Shown here piece after piece: positions 32,601-43,600 of a stretch of DNA of 64,000 nucleotides. The notes below the pieces were generated by a model. That model had not been told where the DNA came from and searched no databases. It saw only the letters and a list, made by a program, of their open reading frames with translations. The position numbers and the translations under genes are program-made. Position 1 is the first letter of the stretch, and each line of letters starts with the position of its first letter. The DNA is from Prochilodus magdalenae (lineage: Eukaryota > Chordata > Actinopteri > Characiformes > Prochilodontidae): NCBI GenBank assembly GCA_024036415.1, contig JAMWET010000548.1:1-64000 (forward strand). Reading direction: 5' to 3'.

Positions 32601-35337
32601 TGCCAATTTTTGGCCACTTACCTTCTAAAATAAGTGTTTTTGGAACATCGTCTCTGTAAAGAGTAGGCTATTTGGTCTTCAGTATGCATTTAAAGGCTAC
32701 GTAATGGTGATGAGAGTAGAGGTTAAAATACCCTAGTGGTTGTAGCCTAATGACATGGAAGTAAAATAGCAGTGTCGAGCAATAATGCTAACATGTAATC
32801 ATGTTTCCCAAGCACCCTGTGCTTGGCAGAGTTGCTTGGCATGGTCTTGGTTACTAACCCTTTGTTGGGCAGGGTGTATAGGGTCAGATGTGTGCTGTCA
32901 GACTAGTGTCGGTTTCAAGTTTACCAAGCCAGTTATTACACCTCAACTTAAATGTCCCTGGTGCACATATTTAGTGTATTAGTGGTTATTTTTGCCAAGG
33001 TGTCAAAGACTTGACTGTCAGTTTACTGAGATTTGTGTTACTGTGTTGTAGGAGACCCAGAAAGCGTGGCTGGAGAATATGGCCGTCATTCACTGTATAA
33101 GATGCTGGGCTACTTCAGCTTGGTCGGTTTGCTGAGACTGCACTCTCTGCTGGGGGATTACTACCAGGCTATCAAAGTCCTAGAGAACATTGAACTCAAC
33201 AAGAAGGTAATCTTTAGTTGTCACTTGCTGGCAGCAGTATATTTGTTGTTGGGACGTTGTATCACAAACATTTAGCTTTCGTTGCTTCTCTCTTTTTAAT
33301 TTAGAGCATGTACTCGCGTGTGCCTGAGTGCCAGATCACTACCTATTACTATGTGGGTTTCGCCTACCTGATGATGAGGCGTTACCAGGATGCCATTCGT
33401 GTTTTCGCCAACATCCTGCTCTACATTCAGAGGACGAGGAACATGTTCCAGAGGTCCACCTACAAATACGAAATGGTCAGTGCACTTCCCTAATCTGTGT
33501 TTATGAGGGGTTCATCATATGGTAAAGGAATATGATGAAGTTTAGGAATGTTAGGGACTAGCTAGGTGTTAGAGGCATGTCACAATCCAAACGTCAGTGT
33601 AGTAAGTTCTTTAGCTGTAGAAAGGTTTTACTTGGAGGGTTTTGCACATGGGTTTTCTTTCTGGATGCTTATTAATGTAATTACCTTAGATAAGATCGTT
33701 ATGTAACCTTGATCTGTGCTGGACATGTTTTTCAGATTAACAAACAGAACGAGCAGATGCATGGGCTGCTGGCTATTGCTCTCACCATGTACCCCATGCG
33801 CATTGATGAGAGCATCCACACACAGCTCAGAGAAAAGTATGGAGACAAGATGCTGCGCATGCAGAAAGGGTGAGACGAGCAGAGTTGTCACATGCTGTAC
33901 ACATTACTGTGGATGAATTATGGAGTGTGGTGATACTTCTAAGCCATCTTGCCCAGATTACAGGGATTTATGTGGGTCTGTATTACAGACGCGTCAGTAA
34001 CTTTAATGTACATCTGTTTGTAACAGAGATCTGCAGGTGTTTGAGGAGCTCTTCAGCTTTGCTTGTCCCAAGTTTCTTTCTCCTGTTGTGCCCAACTATG
34101 ACAATGTCCACCCTAACTACCATAAAGAACCATTCCAGCAGCAGCTCAAAGTATTTGCAGAGGAGGTCCAGCAGCAGGCACAGCTCTCCACCATCCGCAG
34201 GTGTGTTGCACTTTTAAGCCTGTATAATATATTTTCCTTTTGGCATTTCAAATAAAGAAAATCTTTATCTTCAAAATAAAAGTGGCATATTCCTCTACCA
34301 CTCTTTTCAGGAGATGTCCAAACAAACTGACACAGTTGTTTTTTTTGTTTTTTTTTTTTCTTTCTTTCTTGATATCTTGTTTGTTTCTGTCCTTCAGTTT
34401 TCTGAAGCTCTACACCACCATGCCCGTGGCTAAGCTGGCAGGCTTTTTGGACATGTCTGAACAGGAATTCCGGATTCAACTGCTGGTTTTCAAACACAAG
34501 ATGAAGAACCTGGTCTGGACCAGTGGCATCTCTGCTCTGGATGGAGAGTTCCAGTCGGCATCTGAGGTTGACTTCTACATTGACAAGGTTGGTTTTTATG
34601 GATGTCTGTAAAACATATACATTACTAAAACAATACATCACAATTCCCAGCATAAATGTACACACAGTCCTCATTAATTTAGCTGCATATTTTGGTGCTT
34701 GGCTCATTAAGGGTTTAATACGGCCCTCTCTTTTCAGGACATGATCCACATTGCGGACACCAAAGTGGCCCGTCGTTACGGAGACTTCTTTATCCGACAG
34801 ATCCACAAGTTTGAGGAGGTACGTTTTTTTTTCTTCTTTTTTTTTTAATTTCAGGTTCAGTATTCGATTCTTTGGCCAAGAATGGGCAGGAGCTGCTAAA
34901 AAAGTTTTGGCTAACCATGTGGTTAACAATAAAAGCTTGAAGACTCATCTTGTCTTAGTTAGCATGTGTCAGGTATGCCACAAAGCAACAGTTATATTAA
35001 TGAAATCAGAACATGGCAGGATTCAAGTCAGCCTAAGAATCAAAATTGAATCAAATATTGATCGTTGACTGAAATATAGCTAATGTAGCTCAGAAACCTT
35101 CTCTGGCACTGTGTTTCACTTACACATCGCCATATAGAAGGACAGCACGTTGTGATCTTTGATTCTCTCTTAACTGCTGTCTGGCAGGGCTTTTAGTGTT
35201 CATGAGAATTGATTGGAAGAGCGACCAGAGTTTGACTCACTCATCTGTCTTTGTCATTTTAGCTGAACCGCACCCTGAAGAAGATGACCGTAACCAGCTC
35301 ATCTGGCTCCAGCAGCAGCACATCACGGGCCACATAA
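29650..35337 (+). CDS. eif3l: Eukaryotic translation initiation factor 3 subunit L
   Basis: Subunit L of cytoplasmic eIF3, which binds the 40S ribosome during initiation; L pairs with subunit K and carries a PCI domain. Coding exons: 29650-29676, 30428-30473, 31097-31310, 31420-31499, 31645-31706, 31835-31904, 32003-32076, 32252-32423, 33052-33206, 33305-33475, 33736-33869, 34027-34200, 34398-34587, 34738-34818, 35263-35337. All introns are GT-AG and the phases join without a break, giving 574 residues (human protein about 564). Recognition blocks: [122 protein letters not shown] (PCI region, about residues 335-545) and [18 protein letters not shown]. The C-terminus after LNRTLKKM is a Ser-rich tail unlike the short human end. 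Multiple introns show it is not a retrocopy. Confidence 0.97.
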
Positions 35338-35807
35338 AGCCTATCACCTCATCAACAGCGCCTCTGATACTCCACCAGCCATCTGGACTTGGTTTCCTTA
35401 AGCATCATAGCATAGTAGGGATTATCATTATGGTGGCGGGTGGCTCTTTGAACACTCTCACCATTGAATGATGATCGTTACACTGCAAAGATTGTGGGAA
35501 ACGGACCAGACTGGGGGAAGTGGTCCAACTCTGACAACTCACTAACTGATCAAGAGCAAACCCTTTTCTCACAGATGAAGCAGATGTGGTCTCTTCCAGG
35601 ATCTTATTCCACCAGCCAGAGGCCAATTGGAGACAATTTGTGTGCTTACCACTGACTTCTCTGGTCATAAACCAAACAAGCCAATTAAATTCTTTTTATG
35701 TAGGTTTAAAAAAGGTAATTAAAGTTGATGTGGTGAATATATTGGTTGAGCTTTTTTTCTTTCCCCTCAATTTTATTTTGTCATTATGGACGATTTAATG
35801 TCAATCC

Positions 35808-35813
35808 ATTAAA
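35808..35813 (+). terminator. eif3l: Candidate eif3l polyadenylation signal
   Basis: ATTAAA about 470 bases after the stop codon, followed by TTGACATTCATACATTTC. It is the best-placed hexamer variant seen before the next gene; no perfect AATAAA is closer. Confidence 0.45.
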
Positions 35814-37439
35814 ATATTGACATTCATACATTTCAAGCTTATTGGGCTTCCTTCACTAATACGTTCTTTCCACATTTGTTCTTGAGAAAGGTCCTAGGAA
35901 TGCTGGAAGTCAGATGAGATTTTCTTTCAACCACAGAATTGTTTGCACCTTGGTGCTGCTGTGTGTGATTCTGTGTTGCTTATGAATCCCAGATGCGAAA
36001 AAAAAAGGGGAATTTTTTGTTTGTAGCCACAAGAGGTGGGCAGTCTGGTGATAATTTATCACATTAAGTCTTATTCTGCATTTTTCATTACACAAAAATA
36101 GATTTAGCGCATCATGGTGACTGAATACAAATCACTATATTCATAGTTATTGATCGTGTTTAATGTAGTGCACGTGGTTCTTCTTCCCACTTTTCAAACC
36201 AGGGAAAACAATGATGCACTTTGTGTGTTCTGAAACTCTTGTAGTACCAAGCCTTTAGAAATCTGTGCTGCTAGGACACTACAGAAGATCTGTGAGGTGA
36301 TCTGTATGTGTGAACCAGTCTACGTGCTGCAGTTTACAGCAGGTATTTCTCCTGGACCAGATCAGAAAACCAAGAGGCTGTGAATGGGGATAAAGCTAAT
36401 AGGTTTTTGCAAGACTGTGTGATGGCAATACAAAGGTAAGTACATTGTAAGAGGACAGTTCTGGCCCTGACATGTAGGTAGTATGTAGGGTCTGGCAGAG
36501 TCCTTGGTAAATCGGTTTCTGCAGTTTATGGTTCGGACACTAGAGGTCGCAATGTATTAACCTATTGTAGCGGCCTATAGTCATGGCCTCTGCATGAGAT
36601 CATGCATGAGTGAAATACTGAAACCTGAATCTGTGTTTTCAGCGATGGTTAGAGCTTGCATATTTTTTTATACCATCATTTGAGAGGTTTACAGTTATGT
36701 GGTAGAGAAATTCAGTTTTTGCATCTAGTTTAGTAGGTTATTGAATTAGGTTGTGAAGTTTGGTTCTACTTTTAGTCCTATGCATTAATTGTTATTTATC
36801 ATATTGCTCAGGTTGGTTTTGCTTTAAACCCTATAGAGACTATTTTGTTTCATATTAAAGGCTAACGTTTTCAGCTGATTAAGGGACGTAGTGCTGACTG
36901 GAACAATGTTTTTTTTTTTTTTGGCTTAAGATTGTCTGCAGTGTACAAAAAAAAAGTTGATTTAAAAAATATAGGAAAGTGTCAACTTTCCCATAGCAAG
37001 TCACTATTAGTCTAAGTTTTAATATTTAATGTATTGCCCGTCTTGAGCTGAGTCCCAGTATAGCCCAAGAGTGTACAACTAACCACAAATGTGGGCGTGG
37101 CTTATTCTTTTACTTTCTAAAAAGGACTTTTAGAATTTCAAAACCGAACTGTAGTAGTAATGTAATTACAGTTAGTGCATATGACTAACAATATATAAAG
37201 TCTAATAATGCGAAATAGAAATGGACAAATGTAAAAGCATAGCCAATGAAAAACAGGATAACTATTTTTTAAATAAATACATTTATGAATAAAGAATTTA
37301 GACTACAGTTAATAAATGATTCACAAAATATTATTTTCTTTTTGTCCCTTCCAAATTATTAACAGTAACGCACGTGCGTTGCGTCTGTTCCACATCCACA
37401 CATGGCATACATATGGCGCATCCCATGTTACAGTCCAGC
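35814..37439. other. eif3l-dact2 intergenic spacer, no gene seen
   Basis: About 1.6 kb, AT-rich. A GTGGGCGTGGCTTA element at about 37090 resembles a KLF/GC-type box and is echoed closer to dact2 (37498). No exon or named repeat. Confidence 0.4.
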
Positions 37440-37626
37440 GGTGAAGTGGGTGGGGCTTACAGCCGCATCCAACCAATGGCTGGTTCTTTCTACAATGTGG
37501 GCGTGGTTTAGACCTCACCGGTTGACTCCTCATGTAGTCAGTGAGTGTCAGTCACACCGTACAGTGACTCTGACTGCTGGATCTACCCCGTGTTCTCTGG
37601 ATGATGTTTCTAACTGCTGTACTGAA
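37440..37626 (+). promoter_or_regulatory. dact2: dact2 promoter and 5' UTR candidate
   Basis: Contains GTGGGTGGGGC (about 37446), a CCAAT box in AACCAATGG (37471-37479) and GTGGGCGTGG (about 37498-37507), then a GC-richer stretch into the first exon. Together these look like a CCAAT/GC-box promoter within 200 bases of the start codon. No TATA box seen. Confidence 0.5.
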
Positions 37627-40600
37627 ATGTTGAGCAGAAAAGTAGCCGGGACGGAGCTGCTGAGCGCGGGTGTGGACCGCTCCCGGGTCGGGGCGAGGCT
37701 GCAGGCGGCGCTGGCCGGGCTCCAGGAGCTGCACTTTCTGAGGGAGAAACAGAGCGACATGGTCCGCTGGGCACTTCGGATAGACAAGGAGAAACCAGTT
37801 AGCTTTTGTCATGTAAATAACAGAAACTCGGACACGAACACCGAGGAGCAGCGGCTGGAGGCGACACTCACTGCCCTTAAACAGCAACTGGTGAGGAACA
37901 GCACTTTTTGGCTTCTTCTTTGAATTTTATGGTTCCACCTTAAATGTTGCATCGGTCAAATTCTGGCACCTGAGGTTCGTATTTTCCCGTTCCGCCTTAA
38001 ACGGTGCAGCAGTTACATCTGCCACATAAGGGTCGAATTTTCCCGTTCCACCTTAAATGGTGCAGCAGTCACATACTGACATCTGAGTATCGAATTTTAT
38101 CGGCCCACCTTAAATTGTGCACCAGTCACATTCTGGCTCCAAAGGTTTGAATTTTATCGTTCCACCTTAAAAGGTGCAGCTGTTACATTTGTTTATCACA
38201 ACTTCCAATTTTACCATTCCACCTTAATTTGTGCACCAGCCACATTCTGGCACCAAATGTTTGAATTTTATCGTTCCACCTTAAATGGTGCAGTAGTTAA
38301 ATTCTGGCACTTAAGATTTAAACTTGGCTAGTTTCAGCTCCTATGCTGAAGGGGACTAGATGTAGTAAGCAGTAGTCCCGATGCTAGAGGCTGCTTAAGG
38401 AGGTTTTGGTCCATGTACATTGCTCTCATGCTGCTCGGTTGTTTTTGGTAGCTGGGGGTGGCGAGGGCTCGTAAATCACTCTCCGCTGGTTGGAACTGGG
38501 GGATGGGCCAGGTGGGGGGTGTTTCTGTCTCTGATTATTAACCCGGTTTAATGAGAATGGACAGAGTGTTTGACCCCCCAGTGGCCTTTATGGTGGACAC
38601 TGTAACCTTTGTGAACTCTGGTCATGAAGAGGAAGTCTATCTGTTTGGTAGAATCCCAAATTCAGATTTTATTATTATTATTTTTTTTTGCATAACACCT
38701 AATGCAATACATATTGTCTCACAGTAGACAAACGAGTCCAGATCACTGAGGGACAAGTCAAGGGCAGAGACTGATCTCCCTGAGAAACTCAGTAAGAGGA
38801 ACCCATCCTCCTTTGGCATGTAGATGTTGATGATAATGATAATGTTATCACTATATAGAGACTAAGTTTAGATGAGTATTTTCCATCCTCTTGGTATCCA
38901 TTTTTTTCAGCATGCCTTGTTTACACTGCTAGCCGAAATCAATTTTTTTTTGCATATCCAGATTGAATCCAGATTGTTTTTCTGATAGTGTGAACAGACA
39001 AAAATCACATGAAATCAAATTTTTTCTAATTGGCTCCAAACCACATTTGGAAGTAGGTTGCATTTCCAGTCTGATTTTTTACAGACTCATGTTTACCCCT
39101 GGTCTGTTCATGTGACTGGCATCTAGACTGTATCCTAATATGATTTCAGCCACATGCATTTACACCTGGCAGTCAAATGGGATTTGAGTAACTCAGACTG
39201 AAACCTGGTTTCTGTACAAGATGGAATATGCAAACCCTCCGGTTCCCAGCCATGTGTATCTCCGATCTCCATATTGTCATATGCCCAGTGACGTACTGCA
39301 TGAGCAGGACTTTGTTGTACCGGTAGGGGTTGAATGTGTCTTGGAGAGACATGGAGGTGTTTACACTACTACAACAAGAAGTGGTCTGTTCCATCTCAGG
39401 TTGGGTGATCAGACTTTTCCCATGCGTCTTGGGGGCATTTAAACCAGAATCTGTATGGGGTTTACCCTCCAGATATAATCCTGATAGCAAAGCTCACGAA
39501 GTGTGCAGGTGTAAACAGGACCACAGATGCATCTCAGTCCTGACATGGATTTTCAAAGTGTCTCCACACGACAGACAACAACTACGTCACGTCTAGAGTG
39601 ATGGAAGTGTATTTTGGAGAATGAAATGGTGCACCTCCACCCATTTGAAATGCCTTGCCAGCATAGTTATGTAGTTATGGACGCCTATGTAATGACCGCA
39701 GTAACCAGTGCTGAAAGGTTGGTGATGTCTGGACACACAAATCCAATCTGATCTGATCTGATTCAAAACATCTGATTAGAGAATCCAGTGAGATTTATCT
39801 GTAGTGTGAATACAGCCTAAGACTGATGTTTGTAAATGAGCGCTGTTCTGAGTCACTGCTATAGGCGCGTGCAAATCTGTTGGCTTTCTGTCCTAACCCT
39901 AACCCAAAACACATGAGCAGAGGGTACAGAAGCTTTCAGATTGGGGTTGTAATCAGATATAGACGGATTCCCACCTCATTCAGTTCAGAAAGGCCTTCAT
40001 CAGACTAGCCTATTCCGACTGAGCTAGTCAGATTATTAGCGAATTCTCAGCCTGCATGTAAACGTGGCTAGTTTCACTTTCAACAAAGTTTACGTCCCGC
40101 ATCCAGTTCAGTTTTCCATGGGCCAATGGGTGTAGAGGCCACTATTTCATGACCTGTGTAAGCCACTGGGCAGTCAGGTGGAGTTCTTCCAGAGGGCACG
40201 TTTCCTTTCAGTGAATTAGAAGTTTTACGCAACAGCGATCCTTATTAAAGGCGCTTGCACTGCTTTGTAGTAACATGCCAGTCACTGACAAGCAGGCATT
40301 GCCTGTTCGTGCAGGCAGATGGATAGAAAAAGGATTCACAGCTGGTTTACGATGCAGGGCAGAATCAGAATAGTTCCTGAAGTGAATGTTCCTGGCCAGG
40401 ACTGGAAGCATGGACATGATGACATACAGATGTTAGATGGAGGCATGTTCCTCACATTTCTCATCAAAACAGATAATACCGTTTACAGTGTTGTGTAAAT
40501 TAAGTAATGTAAATGTTGTAATTGAAGGTACATTAAGAAGCCTTCCTGCTACATCCAGATTCTAACCCAGTTTGGCCAGTATCTTGAGTATCTCAACTTC

Positions 40601-43600
40601 AGCTTCCTCCAAAAAACCAAGACTCTCTGTTTTCAGTATTTGGTATGTAGGGGTTACAGTCAGATCACCAGTTCAATATTTGGCTTGGCCTTGTACTGCC
40701 TTGTGTTTGGGTACACAATGGCCTATGGTTCTCTGCGGGGGAGATGAGTGAACCTACAGCATAGCACCCCCCTCAACCACCCCCACCCCACCGGCAATTC
40801 CTTGTCCTTGCTCGGTTAATGGTCAACTACACTCCCTCTTTCTTCTCTCCTTCTTTCCTTCCCCCCTGAACGTCGTATAACCACAGGAGACCTGTGTCAT
40901 TCATTAAAATCTTCAAGGGACTGCTTCCATTGTTTCCTTCTTCACCAACAGTCTAGTTAGTTAGGCCTAGATATGCAGTACTGGTTGTTTTCATGATTGA
41001 CTTCAGTTGCAAGGCCAGGGGTCATTCCATTCCAGTTCCTGGGAGGCCACAATCCAGCACAGCTGCTCTAACACACTTGTTAAAGCTGGTAATTAACTGC
41101 TGTTTTGAATGGGATTCGGAGGCTTTAGGTATATTGCGGGTAATATTGCATGTCTGTGTCGTCAACTGTTGTAAATGTATGGATATTTATGGATTTATAA
41201 GGAACAAAAAAAAAAAGAAATTAATTCCAAGGTAATAAGAAAGTAATCCGCTAGCAAAGGAACAGCATACCCCACTCAGCACTGGAAATACAGCCAACTT
41301 CTGGATGTATATAAAAAAAAAAAAATAGCCCTGCCAATGGCGATATTTGAAATGGCACACCACTATACTGCACACTGCATACGACAGTGGTATGTGCTGC
41401 ACACTGTATAAGCCCCCTGTGTGTGGTATATAGTACAGTAACAAGTTCTGACATACAGTATGGTTTACTAATACAGACACATGACCAGTTACCTCACATT
41501 TACCTCAGAGCTGTTATTACAGTACCCACTGTATTGGCTGCTGCTAATGCTGCTCAGTCCACCTAAAATACGGTTAGCCTAGCTGTTAGCTACTCTCGGC
41601 TCTTTCACTCTAAAACTGATCCTCTAAAGCAAGTTCATCTTTTATTAATCTTCAGGCCTGTACATTTTAACTTTCTGAGGCTCATTCTGATGAAAACACG
41701 GCCCACTACAATCACTACACCCACATTTACCTCAGAGCTGTTATTACTGTATCCACTGTTTAGAGCTAGCTGCTGCTAACGCTGCTCAGTTCACCTGAAA
41801 TACGGTTAGCCCAGCTGTTAGCTACCCTCGGCTATTTCACTCTAAAACTGATCCTCTAAAGCGAGTTCATCTTTTATTAATCTTCAGACCTGTACATTTC
41901 AACGTTCTGAGGCTCATTCTGATGAAAACACGGCCCACTACAATCACTACACCCACATTTACCTCAGAGCTGTTATTACTGTATCCACTGTTTAGAGCTA
42001 GCTGCTGCTAACGCTGCTCAGTTCACCTGAGATACGGTAGCCTAGCTGTTAGCTACCCTCGGCTTTTTCCCTCTAAACTGAACCTCTTAAGCAAGTTCAT
42101 CTTTTATTAATCTTCAGACCTGTACATTTCAACGTTCTGAGGCTCATTCTGATGAAAACACGGCCCACTACAATCACTACACCCACATTTACCTCAGAGT
42201 TGTTATTACTGTATCCACTGTTTAGAGCTAGCTGCTGCTAACGCTGCTCAGTTCACCTAAAATATGGTTAGCCTAGCTGCTAGCTCCCCTCTGCTATTTC
42301 CCTCTAAACTGAACCTCTAAAGCGAGTTAATCTTTTATTAATCTTCAGACCTGTATGTCCTAACGTTCTGAGGCTCATTCTACAATCACTACACCCACAT
42401 TTATACTCGGAGTGGGCTGCAATTTGCTCACCAGTGTAACCCGGTACCATTTTCTCTGGCTGAGGCATGCTGAGAATTGGTGAGGCCATGGTCCATAATA
42501 GGATACAGTACACCAAGAAGAACACCATTCGGTTATCTTCAGTGGACTAAAAATTGACAGCTGGTCACATACCAAATGACAGTCTGTAAAAATGACGGTG
42601 ACAGCCATTTTGAACACAGCTCATGTCTTTGGGAAAAAATGTAAGAGTGGACTGATTAATACTACATAGTACTGGGCTTATATATGCAGGGTCATGTCGT
42701 ATGTAGTCCTGCATTGGTCTTACCCAAATGTGATGCACAGACAACATGTGTTCTTTGAGGTAGACAGTATCAATAACATAACACTCCAGTCTAGTGAAGA
42801 ATTCCAGCTACAGCATCCATATTGAATTGTAGTGACACCTGGAGTCAAGCCATTGTCTCTGTCCTGACTGTCTATTTTGTTTGCTTTGTCTGCAGTCACG
42901 TCTGCGCAGGCAGGACGTTGGACTGAAGACGCACCTGCATCAGTTGGATCAGCAAATCAGCGAACTCAAACTGGACGTGTGTAAAGCTTCTGCTGAACAC
43001 CTCGAGAGTGACAGCAGACCCAGCTCAGGTGAACAGACAAACACTAACGCTACCAGCAAACCAAACAACTCTATGTGGGCCCGCACTTCATTTCGGCCTA
43101 GGGTCTAGAGGTTGCATGCAGAGATGATTTATTCACTGTGTCTAATAATGGACATTTCTTCCTTTAGGATTCTATGAGCTTAGTGATGGTGGTTTGGGCT
43201 CTCTGTCCACTTCCTGCACTTCTGTCTACAGTGAGTGCCTCTCATCCTCGTCCCAAGCCAGCTTGCTCCCGCTCTCCTCAGGTCCCACTTTTCCTCATGG
43301 CCGTAGCACTACTGGGCAGGCTGACGTGTCTCGCAGACGCTCGGCAGACGAGTCCACAGCTCAGTCAGAGGCTCCTCGAGGGCTGGGAGTGCGACTGGGA
43401 AGCAGCGGAATACGTACCACGTCTGTTAGTTCAGAAAGAGCCAGACAGAGACCTGTCTCAACAGGTGAGTGCGAGCATGGATGATGTATACGTACCCATG
43501 ATCTTACTTAAGGCACGGAAGGGATTGAAGCTTTTAATCAGGCAGTATTTATCACCAGTTTTTCCAATTCCAGTACTCTGGGATAGGAATTCAAATTTTG

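Noticed and set aside
34117..34929. 270-codon minus-strand frame across eif3l exons 12-14
   Set aside because: Antisense shadow of eif3l coding exons and introns; contains low-complexity Lys stretches and no domain.
37402..37626. Upstream in-frame extension of dact2 exon 1 from the ATG at 37402
   Set aside because: The added 75 residues have no Dact similarity and overlap the CCAAT/GC-box promoter. The family N-terminus starts near MLSRKVAG at 37627.
39173..39596. Frames of 73-105 codons in dact2 intron 1
   Set aside because: Fall inside a probable non-autonomous transposon with inverted-repeat character; no similarity to known proteins.
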